From contig DASVDC010000018.1 of assembly GCA_036381275.1 (NCBI GenBank), positions 1 to 37,053 on the forward strand: DNA of 37,053 nt, read 5' to 3'. The DNA comes from UBA7803 sp036381275 (GTDB taxonomy: Bacteria > Pseudomonadota > Gammaproteobacteria > Pseudomonadales > Azotimanducaceae). Positions 24,799 to 32,777 of the stretch are shown here, piece by piece. The translations under genes were made by a program, and so were the position numbers. The notes below the pieces were generated by a model. That model saw only the letters and a list, made by a program, of their open reading frames with translations, did no database searches and had not been told where the DNA came from. The number at the start of each line of letters is the position of its first letter. Within the stretch, counting starts at the first letter, position 1.

Positions 24799-27042
24799 AT
24801 GGGTAAGACCGTTCAGGCGCTTGCCGTCGGTGCGGTGGTCTTCGCGCCGGCGGTGGTCGTACAGCCCCCCGCCTTCGCGCAATCGGAGGCGCGGGTCCTC
24901 GAGGAGGTCGTGGTCACGGCGCGCAAGCGCGAAGAAAGCCTGCAGGAAGTCGGAATGTCCCTGAGCGCGCTGAGCGGCGACGATCTGCGCATCCGCTTCG
25001 ATGCCGATCTTCAGACGCTGCAGAACATGTCGCCGAACCTGATCATCAGCGATCTGCAGCAGGGTCCGGGAAGCCCGGCCGCGATTGCGATCCGCGGGAT
25101 CGGCACCACCGACGTCGAGAAGAACTTCGATCCCACCGTGGGCGTCGTCGTCGACGGCGTGTTCATCGGCGTCAACTCCGGCGCGATGCTGAAGGCGATC
25201 GACCTCGAGAGCGTCGAGGTGCTGCGGGGTCCGCAGGGCACGCTGTTCGGCCGCAACTCGATCGGCGGCGTGATCAACGTCAAACGCGGCCGCCCCGACT
25301 TCGACGGCTTTTCCGGGTCTGCGCGCGCCGGGGCGGGCAACCACGGCGGCCTCGAGCTGGACGCGTTCCTGAACCTGACCGCCACGGACAACCTGGCGTT
25401 CCGCCTCGGCGGCGCGAAGCGCGAGAGCGACGGCTGGTTCTACAACGCCACGCTCGACCGGGACGTCGGCGAATCGGACTACTGGCAGATCAGCCCGAGC
25501 GTGCGCTGGAAACCGACGGAAACGACGGAGTTCTACTACCGCTACGACAAGACCGAGCAGGAACAGGACGCCAATACCCTGCACAACCTCGCGCAGCCCG
25601 ACCAGGTGTTCTGTGCGTTGTACGGCCAGTGTGCGCAGGGCCTGCAGACGCCCCAGTCGGGCGAGGACTACACCGTTCTGCAGAACGACGACCCGCCCTA
25701 TCAGACCTTCTTCGACACCGAAACCCACATCGTGAACGCCTCGTGGGATATCGACGAGCGCTACGGGCTCGAGTTCGTCTATGGGCGGTTCGAGACCGAC
25801 GAGGAGGTCTATCAGGACTGGGATTCCACACCGCTCACGCTCTACCACACGGATCGCCCGGCGACTTGGGAGCAGGACAGCTACGAGCTGCGGCTGAACT
25901 ACTCGGGTGACCGGCTGAGCTACACGGCGGGCGCCTACTACTGGGAATCGGACTACCACATCGATCTGACGAGCTACATCGGCTTCGGCGCGGTGCTCGG
26001 CGTTCCCGGCGCCGGCTTCGACGACTCGGTGGTGTTCCCCGTGTTCCAGACGGTGGCCCAGAAGACCGAGTCGTACGCGTTCTTCGTCGAGGCCGACTAC
26101 CGGCTTGCCGACCGCTGGACGCTCACGCTGGGCGGTCGCTATACGGACGACGAGAAAGAGAGCGCGGTGATCGACCCGCTGACGCCGGAGCTCGCGATCC
26201 GCGGCAACCCCGACAACCCGTTCGAGGCGTCGTGGAACGAATTCACGCCGAAGGTCGGTCTGCGCTTCGACGCGACCGACAGCCTGATGCTCTACGCGCT
26301 CTACTCCCGGGGCTTCCGTGCCGGAGGCTTCAACGGCCGGCCGGGCGGTGGCGAGTACGTCGCCGCGTCGACGCCGTACGACCCGGAGAAAGTGGACAAC
26401 TACGAAATCGGCGTGAAGAGCGAATGGTTCGACGGCCGCATGCGGCTGAACGCGTCCGCCTTCGTGATGGAATACCAGGACAAGCAGGAGGAGCAGAGCG
26501 TTCCGGTGTCCGGTGGTACCGGTCAGCAGACGCTGGTGGTCAACGCGTCGGAAGCGACGATCAGCGGTGTCGAGATCGACTTCAGCTGGCTCGCCACCGA
26601 CTACTTCGCGCTGGAAGGCAACCTGGGGCTGCTCGACGCCGAGTACGACGAGCTGGAGGACCCGGTGCTCGGTGTGGATCTGTCGCACCTCGAGCTGCGC
26701 CGCGCGCCGGACGTGACGGCGACCGTCGCGCCGGTCCTCACCGTCCCGCTGGGCGCCGGGCAGCTCACCGCGCGCGCGGCGCTACGCTACGTCGACGACA
26801 TGGAGCTGACGTTCCTGAACTCGCCGCAGAGCTCGGTCGACTCGCACACGGTGCTGGACGCTTCCGTCACGTACAGCCTGAACAACCTGAGCATCAGCGT
26901 CTGGGGCCTCAATCTGACCGAAGACGACTCGTGGACCCAGGCCTATGACGTCGGCGCCAACCCCGCGTTCCCGGGCCTGTGGACCTACACGGCGATCCGG
27001 CCGCCGCGAACCTACGGGGCCGTGGTGAGTTGGGACTTCTGA
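24799..27042 (+). CDS. TonB-dependent outer-membrane receptor
   Basis: A 747-residue receptor: signal peptide ending AFA-QS (about 28), TonB box LEEVVVTARKREES, plug domain with AIAIRGIGTTDVEKNFDPTV and LRGPQGTLFGRNSIGGVINV, then a long barrel with the typical SRGFRAGGFNGRP and a C-terminal aromatic residue (VVSWDF). This type imports large or hydrophobic molecules with energy from TonB/ExbBD. GGAGATAGAC precedes the ATG. It follows the SnoaL-like gene by 68 bases and so is probably under the same palindrome operator, suggesting that it takes up the BVMO substrate. It ends 12 bases before a composite REP. Confidence 0.95.
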   Translation: MGKTVQALAVGAVVFAPAVVVQPPAFAQSEARVLEEVVVTARKREESLQEVGMSLSALSGDDLRIRFDADLQTLQNMSPNLIISDLQQGPGSPAAIAIRGIGTTDVEKNFDPTVGVVVDGVFIGVNSGAMLKAIDLESVEVLRGPQGTLFGRNSIGGVINVKRGRPDFDGFSGSARAGAGNHGGLELDAFLNLTATDNLAFRLGGAKRESDGWFYNATLDRDVGESDYWQISPSVRWKPTETTEFYYRYDKTEQEQDANTLHNLAQPDQVFCALYGQCAQGLQTPQSGEDYTVLQNDDPPYQTFFDTETHIVNASWDIDERYGLEFVYGRFETDEEVYQDWDSTPLTLYHTDRPATWEQDSYELRLNYSGDRLSYTAGAYYWESDYHIDLTSYIGFGAVLGVPGAGFDDSVVFPVFQTVAQKTESYAFFVEADYRLADRWTLTLGGRYTDDEKESAVIDPLTPELAIRGNPDNPFEASWNEFTPKVGLRFDATDSLMLYALYSRGFRAGGFNGRPGGGEYVAASTPYDPEKVDNYEIGVKSEWFDGRMRLNASAFVMEYQDKQEEQSVPVSGGTGQQTLVVNASEATISGVEIDFSWLATDYFALEGNLGLLDAEYDELEDPVLGVDLSHLELRRAPDVTATVAPVLTVPLGAGQLTARAALRYVDDMELTFLNSPQSSVDSHTVLDASVTYSLNNLSISVWGLNLTEDDSWTQAYDVGANPAFPGLWTYTAIRPPRTYGAVVSWDF

Positions 27043-27054
27043 GCGAGCGCCCAT

Positions 27055-27147
27055 GTGGGAGCGGCCTCCGGCCGCGAATGATTGCGCCGTAGGAGCGGTC
27101 TCCAGACCGCGATTCGTCGGCGATTCGCGGCCGGAGGCCGCTCCCAC
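27055..27147. repeat. Composite REP, second copy with 11-base internal duplication
   Basis: The same three-unit design as 21618-21699: identical 25-bp inverted arms (27055-27079 and 27123-27147) and the central GTAGGAGCGG unit with the GCGGTC/GACCGC stem. It differs by GC for TC in the first linker and by an extra TCGGCGATTCG, a partial duplication of CGATTCG, before the right arm. It lies between the convergent TonB-receptor and carboxylesterase genes. Confidence 0.93.
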
Positions 27148-27156
27148 AGACCGTGG

Positions 27157-28848
27157 TCAACCGCTCGAGGCCGAGGGCTGATAGCGGTTGCCGTACGCGC
27201 CGCTGTCGTCGAACAGCGCCCGCTGCGCGCCGCGGGCGTCGTTCACCACTTCCGGCGTCTCGTCGAACACCATCACCGGGCGGCGCTCGAGATCGTACGG
27301 CGGCCATTCCGGAATCGCCGGATTGTTCGGATTGCCGGTGCGCGCGAACGCGATCCAGGTGTCCGCCATGATGTCCGCGACCCGCTGCTGAGCCTCGCCG
27401 ATGCCGGACATGCTCTCCGAATTGGCAACGTTGTCGAACACGAAGCCGATCTCGAGCGCGTGCGGCGAGCGCCATTTGCCGCCGTCCACCGGCGTGTCCC
27501 AGTTGAACAGGTAAAGGTACGCCGGTGCGCCGCCCTGCTCGACCTTGCGCTCGGCCTGTGTCACGTGGCCGGCGAGCCAGCGCGCGTCGGTGGTGGCTTC
27601 GAAATAGATGTCGGCCGGGTCGGCCTGCGGCTCGAGCTCCCGGTAGCCGGCGATGATCGCGTTGACGTCCTTGTCGGGGTAGGCGCGCGCGAGCGCGGCT
27701 TCGAGACCCTCCCAGGTGAGATCGAACAGCTCCGGATTCGTGGCGCCGGCGAACAGCGAGTTCTCGGTGCGGTTGGTACCGAGCATCAGCGGCACGTCCT
27801 TGGCCCACGGCGCGGCGTCGGGCTCGAACGGGTGGCGCGTCAGCGTGCGCCCGTCTATGGACGGTGCGGTGCCCGCTCCGGTGCCTTCGGCCGCCGCGCG
27901 GATCCGCTCGACCGGCAGCGTCCGGATCTGGTCGATGGTGTCCTTGTCGAGCCCGAGGTTCGCGACCAGCTTGTCGGCCGCGGCCTGCGCGGTCGCCTGC
28001 TCCGGGAAGCGCAGCATCGCGCCGGATTGCACGACCGCCCGGTGGAACAGCCCCTGGGCGGCCGGCGTCGCCATCAACGTGGAGACCTTCGCGCCGCCGC
28101 CGGATTCGCCGAAGATCATCACGGTGCCGGGGTCGCCGCCGAAGTTCGCGATGTTGTCCCGCACCCACTCGAGCGCCTGCACCATGTCGAGCACGCCGGC
28201 GACCGCCGAGTCCTCGAAGCCGGCGCCGTAGTGGCCGAGCGCGAGGTAGCCGAACACGTTGAGCCGGTGGTTCACGGTCACGACCACCACATCGCCGCGC
28301 TTCGCGAGCCGCGTGCCCTCGTACGCGTTCGACGAGCCGTTGCCGGAGGAGAATCCGCCGCCGTGGAACCAGACCATCACCGGCCGTTTGCCGCTGTCGG
28401 CGAGCGCCGGAGTCCAGACGTTCAGGAACAGGCAGTCCTCGCTGAGCGGCGGCGTCGGCTCGGGCCGCCAGGAGGTGAACAGGCCCCCCGGATTGCCGGT
28501 CGGGGTCTGCGGACAGGACGCGCCGTACTGCGTCGCGTCCTCGATGCCGTCCCACGGCTCGGGCGCGGCCGGGGCGGCGAAGCGCGTCGTCGCGGTGTCG
28601 GCGCCGTAGCGGATGCCCTTGAAGATCAGAATGCCGTCCCGGACGGTGCCGCGGACCCGGCCGTACCGGGTCGTCGCGACCGGCTCGGTGGGTTCGGCGT
28701 CGGCGGCGCTGGCCGCCGGCCGGTCGCCTTCGCCGCCGTCGGCGGCCGAGGCCGCGGGCTGCGAGTTGCCTCCGCCGCAGCCCGCGGCGAAGGCGGCCAG
28801 CAGCAGACCGAGCAGCGTTGCCCGCGCTGTCCCGAGCGTATCGAACAT
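27157..28848 (-). CDS. Type-B carboxylesterase lipoprotein
   Basis: A 563-residue esterase with a lipoprotein signal (LLGLLLAAFAAGC, Cys24) followed by a flexible Ala/Asp/Glu linker. Type-B signatures are complete: SEDCLFLNVWTP, MVWFHGGGFSSGNGS, nucleophile elbow FGESGGGAKVS (Ser about 249), and the C-terminal histidine in SPHALEIGFVFDN with the upstream acid region DPADIYFEATTD. It would hydrolyse carboxylic esters at the membrane surface or periplasm. AAGGGGGA precedes the ATG at 28848. A near-palindrome at 28874-28890 lies just upstream. Next to a BVMO, whose products are esters, it is a plausible next step, although it is on its own transcript. Confidence 0.94.
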   Translation of the reverse strand: MFDTLGTARATLLGLLLAAFAAGCGGGNSQPAASAADGGEGDRPAASAADAEPTEPVATTRYGRVRGTVRDGILIFKGIRYGADTATTRFAAPAAPEPWDGIEDATQYGASCPQTPTGNPGGLFTSWRPEPTPPLSEDCLFLNVWTPALADSGKRPVMVWFHGGGFSSGNGSSNAYEGTRLAKRGDVVVVTVNHRLNVFGYLALGHYGAGFEDSAVAGVLDMVQALEWVRDNIANFGGDPGTVMIFGESGGGAKVSTLMATPAAQGLFHRAVVQSGAMLRFPEQATAQAAADKLVANLGLDKDTIDQIRTLPVERIRAAAEGTGAGTAPSIDGRTLTRHPFEPDAAPWAKDVPLMLGTNRTENSLFAGATNPELFDLTWEGLEAALARAYPDKDVNAIIAGYRELEPQADPADIYFEATTDARWLAGHVTQAERKVEQGGAPAYLYLFNWDTPVDGGKWRSPHALEIGFVFDNVANSESMSGIGEAQQRVADIMADTWIAFARTGNPNNPAIPEWPPYDLERRPVMVFDETPEVVNDARGAQRALFDDSGAYGNRYQPSASSG

Positions 28849-28873
28849 GATGAATTCCCCCTTCGCTGACCGA

Positions 28874-28890
28874 ATTGGCATGATACCAAT
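28874..28890. promoter_or_regulatory. ATTGG...CCAAT near-palindrome upstream of the carboxylesterase
   Basis: ATTGGCATGATACCAAT sits 26 bases upstream of the esterase start. Read on the minus strand it is ATTGGTAT-C-ATGCCAAT, symmetric apart from one pair. The half-site resembles the TTGGTA boxes of GntR-type (UxuR-like) operators. No such regulator is encoded nearby, so this is a candidate site only. Confidence 0.35.
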
Positions 28891-29037
28891 CTGACGCCGC
28901 CGCACTAGAACGTCTGCCGATCGGTGTTCGGCCGGATCCGCGTGCCTGTGACTCGCCACACGCCGCCGCGCCCGGTGACAGGCTAGCCTACGCAACGGGC
29001 GATGGCCCCGGACGTCATGTGCGCCAGGGAAGGAACG

Positions 29038-29427
29038 ATGAGTGACCACACAACCGATACCATCGACAAACGCGTAGAGGCGGGCGTGTTCCTGGCATGC
29101 CTGCTGGTGGTCGGCGTGCCGTTCTGGCGTCTGCCGTACAGCAGCGTGAACGTGCCGGACGCGTTCTACGGGCCAGGCCTGTGGGTGCTCGCGGCGGCGC
29201 CCCTGTTGCTGGCGCGCTTCGCGCGCTCCGGCTTCGTCCGCAGTTTCGTGATCGCCGCGCTGGTGCCGGGGGCCGCGCTGATGCTGCGGGTGATCGTCGA
29301 AGGCATCCAGGATCCCACCAGCCACAATCTGTGGCCGCTCGCGCTGATCATCGTGCTGGTGCTCGGCGCCGTGGTCGCGGCGCCCGGCGCGGTGCTCGGG
29401 TGGCTGCTGGCCCGCGTGCTGCGCTGA
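29038..29427 (+). CDS. Small four-span membrane protein, unknown function
   Basis: A 129-residue hydrophobic protein with four likely membrane spans: VFLACLLVVGVPFWRL, GLWVLAAAPLLLARF, FVRSFVIAALVPGAALMLRVIV and LALIIVLVLGAVVAAPGAVLGWLLA. The N terminus is short and polar (MSDHTTDTIDKRVE). I do not recognise the family. AGGGAAGGAACG before the ATG at 29038 supports this start over the ATG at 29002. It is alone on the plus strand between the divergent carboxylesterase and the tannase gene. Confidence 0.75.
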   Translation: MSDHTTDTIDKRVEAGVFLACLLVVGVPFWRLPYSSVNVPDAFYGPGLWVLAAAPLLLARFARSGFVRSFVIAALVPGAALMLRVIVEGIQDPTSHNLWPLALIIVLVLGAVVAAPGAVLGWLLARVLR

Positions 29428-29455
29428 CGGATCCGCCGAGTCGGCCGATCCACCC

Positions 29456-29486
29456 GATGATCGAACCAGGTCCACAGATGATCGAA
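29456..29486. promoter_or_regulatory. Direct repeat GATGATCGAA, 21-bp period, upstream of the tannase gene
   Basis: GATGATCGAA occurs at 29456-29465 and 29477-29486, a start-to-start distance of 21 bases or two helical turns, the spacing of sites for an activator bound on one face. A related ATCGG follows at 29491. It lies about 150 bases before the tannase-family start in a 206-base gap. Role is inference. Confidence 0.3.
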
Positions 29487-29633
29487 GTCGATCGGAAACG
29501 ATAGACTCTGCCCGCGCGTGAGGTATTCTCTTGCGGGCCGATGCTCGGCAATGGGCGGAAGCATCGGTTGGCTGGCTGATCGATCGGCGCCGCGCCGCTC
29601 AGCCGCGCCGTTCAACCACCGCGAGACGAATCG

Positions 29634-31244
29634 ATGAGAACCGTTCAATGGGTAGCGTGCGCGCTGATCGGCGCGATCCTGCTCGGGTGCGACGCGAGCG
29701 AGACGGGATCGGATGGAGCGGTGGCAGCCGCTTCGAAGCAGCAGAGCTGCGCGGCTCTGAAAGGAACCCGGCTCGGATTCGGAACGGTCGACGACGTGGA
29801 CCATGTCGCCCGGGGCGAGGAACTCATCGGCACGACCCAACGCGCCTTCGTCGAGACCATCTTCTCGATCGAGCTGCCTCCCGCGCCTGCACCACGAAGC
29901 TTCTGCCGCGTGCACGCGAGCGTGACGCCGGTGACCGGCTCGCTGATCAAGGTACAGGTCTGGCTGCCCGACGAGTGGAACGAAAAAATGCTGGCGCTGG
30001 GCGGCGGCGGCTTCAACGGCGGGCTCTTCAGTGCGTCGGTCTCGATGCGGGAGGGGTCGGAGAAGGGGTACGCGACGGTCGTCACCGACGTCGGCCACGA
30101 GATGTCTGATTCGGCGAAGTTCGCGTACGACAGCAAGGAGGCCTTCATCGACTACGGCTACCGAGGCAATCACGCCACCGCCGTATTCACCAAAGAGCTG
30201 ATCGCGCACTACTACGGGAAGCCGGCGACGCTCGCCTACTTCCAGGGCGGCTCCAACGGCGGGCGCGAGGCGCTGATGGAAGCACGGCGCTTTCCGCAGG
30301 ACTACGACGGCATCGTCGCCGGAATGCCGGCCATGAGCTTCACGAAGCTCGCGACCGGTTTCTTGTGGAACGCTCGAGCCGTGGCGGCTGCGCCCGGACT
30401 GAAGGACAAGATCGGTGTCGTCGCGAAAGCAGTCCTGGAGAAGTGCGATGCGCTCGATGGTTTCTCCGATGGTGTGCTCGCGAATCCGCTCTCGTGTGAG
30501 TTCGATCCGGCGGCACTGCAGTGCCGGGGCGCTGACGCGGCCGACTGCCTGACGGCCGCGGAGGTCGAGGCGCTGCGCAAGATCCATGGCGGCCCGCGGC
30601 TCCGCGACGGCAGTCCGGTGTTTCCGGGCCCGGCGGTTGGCACCGAAACACATCCGACGGAGATGCACTTCTGGATGCTCGGCGACAAGGCTCTGCAGCC
30701 GAACATGGGTCAGGAGTTCTTTCGCTGGATGGTTTACGGCGATCCCGAGTGGCAGTGGACGGAGTTCGATGTCGACCGGGACTATCCCGCGGCCGCGCAG
30801 GTGGCATCGATCCTCGATTCGGATGATCCGGATCTGACCGAATTCCTGAAGCGAGGCGGCAAGCTCATCATCCATCACGGCTGGTATGACGCGGCGATTC
30901 CCGCGGCCAGCACGCTGAACTACTACGATGCGTTGCTGAAGACCGTGGGTCGGCTCGCCGAAGAGCAGGTGAGGCTCTTCATGGTGCCCGGCATGGGTCA
31001 CGGTTTCGGGCGGCCGGGTCCCGAGCACTACGATGTGCTCGGCGCCCTCGAGCGTTGGGTCGAGCAGGGCGAGGCGCCGAACCGGCTCGTCGCGCGTCAG
31101 TTCACCACGCCTCCACCGCCGTTCATGGCACCCGATCCCGGCGCGAACATCGAGCGAACCCTGCTGTTGTGCGCGTGGCCGAAGGTCGCCGCTTACACCG
31201 GCTCAGGCTCGGTCGACGACCATGCCAACTATGCGTGCCGATAG
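29634..31244 (+). CDS. Tannase/feruloyl-esterase family lipoprotein
   Basis: A 536-residue exported esterase with a lipoprotein signal (VACALIGAILLGC). The family core is clear: VQVWLPDEWNEKMLALGGGG, nucleophile in QGGSNGGREALMEARRFP (S207), acid in HHGWYDAAIP (D419), histidine in VPGMGHGFG (H456). Tannase-family enzymes normally have a cysteine just before the serine and one just after the histidine, bonded to each other; both are glycine here (G206, G457). It would hydrolyse aromatic esters outside the inner membrane. The ATG at 29634 has only a weak ribosome-binding site but fits the signal. A decayed paralogue follows directly, then a TonB receptor. Confidence 0.9.
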   Translation: MRTVQWVACALIGAILLGCDASETGSDGAVAAASKQQSCAALKGTRLGFGTVDDVDHVARGEELIGTTQRAFVETIFSIELPPAPAPRSFCRVHASVTPVTGSLIKVQVWLPDEWNEKMLALGGGGFNGGLFSASVSMREGSEKGYATVVTDVGHEMSDSAKFAYDSKEAFIDYGYRGNHATAVFTKELIAHYYGKPATLAYFQGGSNGGREALMEARRFPQDYDGIVAGMPAMSFTKLATGFLWNARAVAAAPGLKDKIGVVAKAVLEKCDALDGFSDGVLANPLSCEFDPAALQCRGADAADCLTAAEVEALRKIHGGPRLRDGSPVFPGPAVGTETHPTEMHFWMLGDKALQPNMGQEFFRWMVYGDPEWQWTEFDVDRDYPAAAQVASILDSDDPDLTEFLKRGGKLIIHHGWYDAAIPAASTLNYYDALLKTVGRLAEEQVRLFMVPGMGHGFGRPGPEHYDVLGALERWVEQGEAPNRLVARQFTTPPPPFMAPDPGANIERTLLLCAWPKVAAYTGSGSVDDHANYACR

Positions 31245-32608
31245 CTTGTCCGGCGTCGCCGTGAGCGGTTGTCGTATCAACCGGAAGGCGTTTGGCCGCA
31301 AGTCGACCTCACTGCTGCTGCTGTGCAGCCTGTCCACCACCGCGTGCCTGGCGGCGTCGGATCGGCCGGCAACTGCTTCGCCGAACGCGAATGCCTGCGC
31401 CACTCTGGCCGGAATGAAGGTCGAGTCGGGCGAGGTGAACAGCGCCGAACCGGTAGCGCCGGACGTATGTCGCGTCCGCGCCAAGTTGCGGCCTGCGCCG
31501 AGCTCGGACATCGACGTGGAAGTCTGGTTGCCCCGAAACTGGAACCGCAAGCTGTACAGCCTGGGAGGCGCCGGGTTCGACGGCGGGCTGCAGCCCGGGT
31601 CGTTGCCGTCGTTCGAGAAGGCAGCCGCACAGGGCTACGCGGTGGCGGCCACCGACAGCGGCCACGAGCCGGCGGCGTCCTTCGAAACGTGGGTTCATCG
31701 ACAGCCGGAGAAAGTCGTCGATTTCGGACACCGCGCGGTTCACCTCGCCGCGGTCGCGGCGAAGCAGATCGTGGCCGCGTACTACGGCAGCCCGCCGAAG
31801 CACGCCTATTTCGTCGGTTGTTCCAATGGCGGCCGCGAAGCGTTGATGGAGGCCAGCCGCTACCCGGACGACTACGACGGGATCATCGCCGGTGCGCCGG
31901 CGATGCGATACCTGGAGGTCCTCACGCAGATGATCTGGTTCGACGAGGTCGTGTTCGGAGAGCACGGCGCCCCCACCGCCCTGTCGAAGCTGGGGCTGGT
32001 CAATCGCGCCATTCTGAACGCGTGCGACGGCGTTGACGGTGCGAAGGATGGCATTCTCGAGAACCCGCTGGAATGCAGATTCGACCCGGCCGAGCTTCGG
32101 TGTGAGGACGAGGCCGGCGACGAGTGCCTGACGGCAGCAGAGGTGTCCGCGTTTCAGAAGATCTACGGCGGACCCCGCTTGCGAAGCGGTGAGCCGGTCT
32201 TCGCTGGCCCCGCACTCGGCAGCGAGGAAGGTCCCGCGGGGTGGGCCGGCTGGATCGTCCCGGACAGAACGGTGTCGTTCGGACAGGACTTCTATCGCTG
32301 GCTGGTCTTCGACGATCCGGATTGGACCGTCGAAAGTTTCGATATCGACCGGGACTATCCGTATGCCCGCGAGCGGATCGCGCCGATCCTCGATTCGAAT
32401 GACCCGGATCTACGGGCGTTCGCGAAGCGGAACGGCAAGCTGATCCTGTACCACGGTTGGTACGATCCGGGACGCACCGGAGCGCATCGTCGCCGTGAAG
32501 CCCGGAAGCGATCCCGAGTTCTCGCACCCGTTGCGCCCCTGGCCCGAGCTCGCCCGCTACCACGGCTCCGGGCCGCCGAATGACGCCGCCAGCTTCAGAT
32601 GCGAGTGA
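31231..32608 (+). pseudogene. Second tannase-family paralogue, catalytic His lost by deletion and frameshift
   Basis: The frame begins inside the end of the previous gene (ATG 31222 or 31231, or GTG 31261), with a signal ending STTAC. It follows the tannase family through WLPRNWNRKLYSLGGAG, FVGCSNGGREALMEASRYP (Cys-Ser present) and LILYHGWYDP. At about 32469 it leaves the family: the next in-frame residues are unrelated and stop at 32583. One frame over, the true C terminus resumes as APERIVAVKPGSDPEFS, then HPLRPWPELARYHGSGP and ASFRCE, with TGA at 32606-32608. The missing piece, about 75 residues in the intact neighbour, includes the VPGMGH histidine. The product cannot be an active esterase. 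Confidence 0.82.
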
Positions 32609-32694
32609 CGCGGCTTGCGCAACGCGCTTCATCGATCGCTCAGCACTTCGACTTGTCTGAGAACCCAATCGATCAAGAATGATCGGTTACTCGC

Positions 32695-32723
32695 TTGACA
32701 GCAGCAATTACGATCAATAACGT
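32695..32723 (+). promoter_or_regulatory. Possible sigma-70 promoter for the second TonB receptor
   Basis: A perfect TTGACA at 32695-32700 is followed 17 bases later by TAACGT, a weak -10 match, within an unusually A+T-rich 100-base stretch. GATCAAGAATGATC (32671-32684), an inverted repeat, lies just upstream. Distance to the ATG at 32778 is 54 bases. The -10 is poor, so this is tentative. Confidence 0.35.
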
Positions 32724-32777
32724 TCAATAGTTGGAGTCAACGGGCGGGACCGGTTCGAACGTTCGGGGGGAGTGGGT

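Noticed and set aside
24679..26688. 669-codon minus-strand frame opposite the first TonB receptor
   Set aside because: The plus strand has signal peptide, TonB box, plug and barrel; the antisense frame has no recognisable domain.
21618..27147. The repeats as a CRISPR array
   Set aside because: Copies are in inverted orientation with GTGG/GTAG heads and internal hairpins and no regular spacers; they are REP elements.
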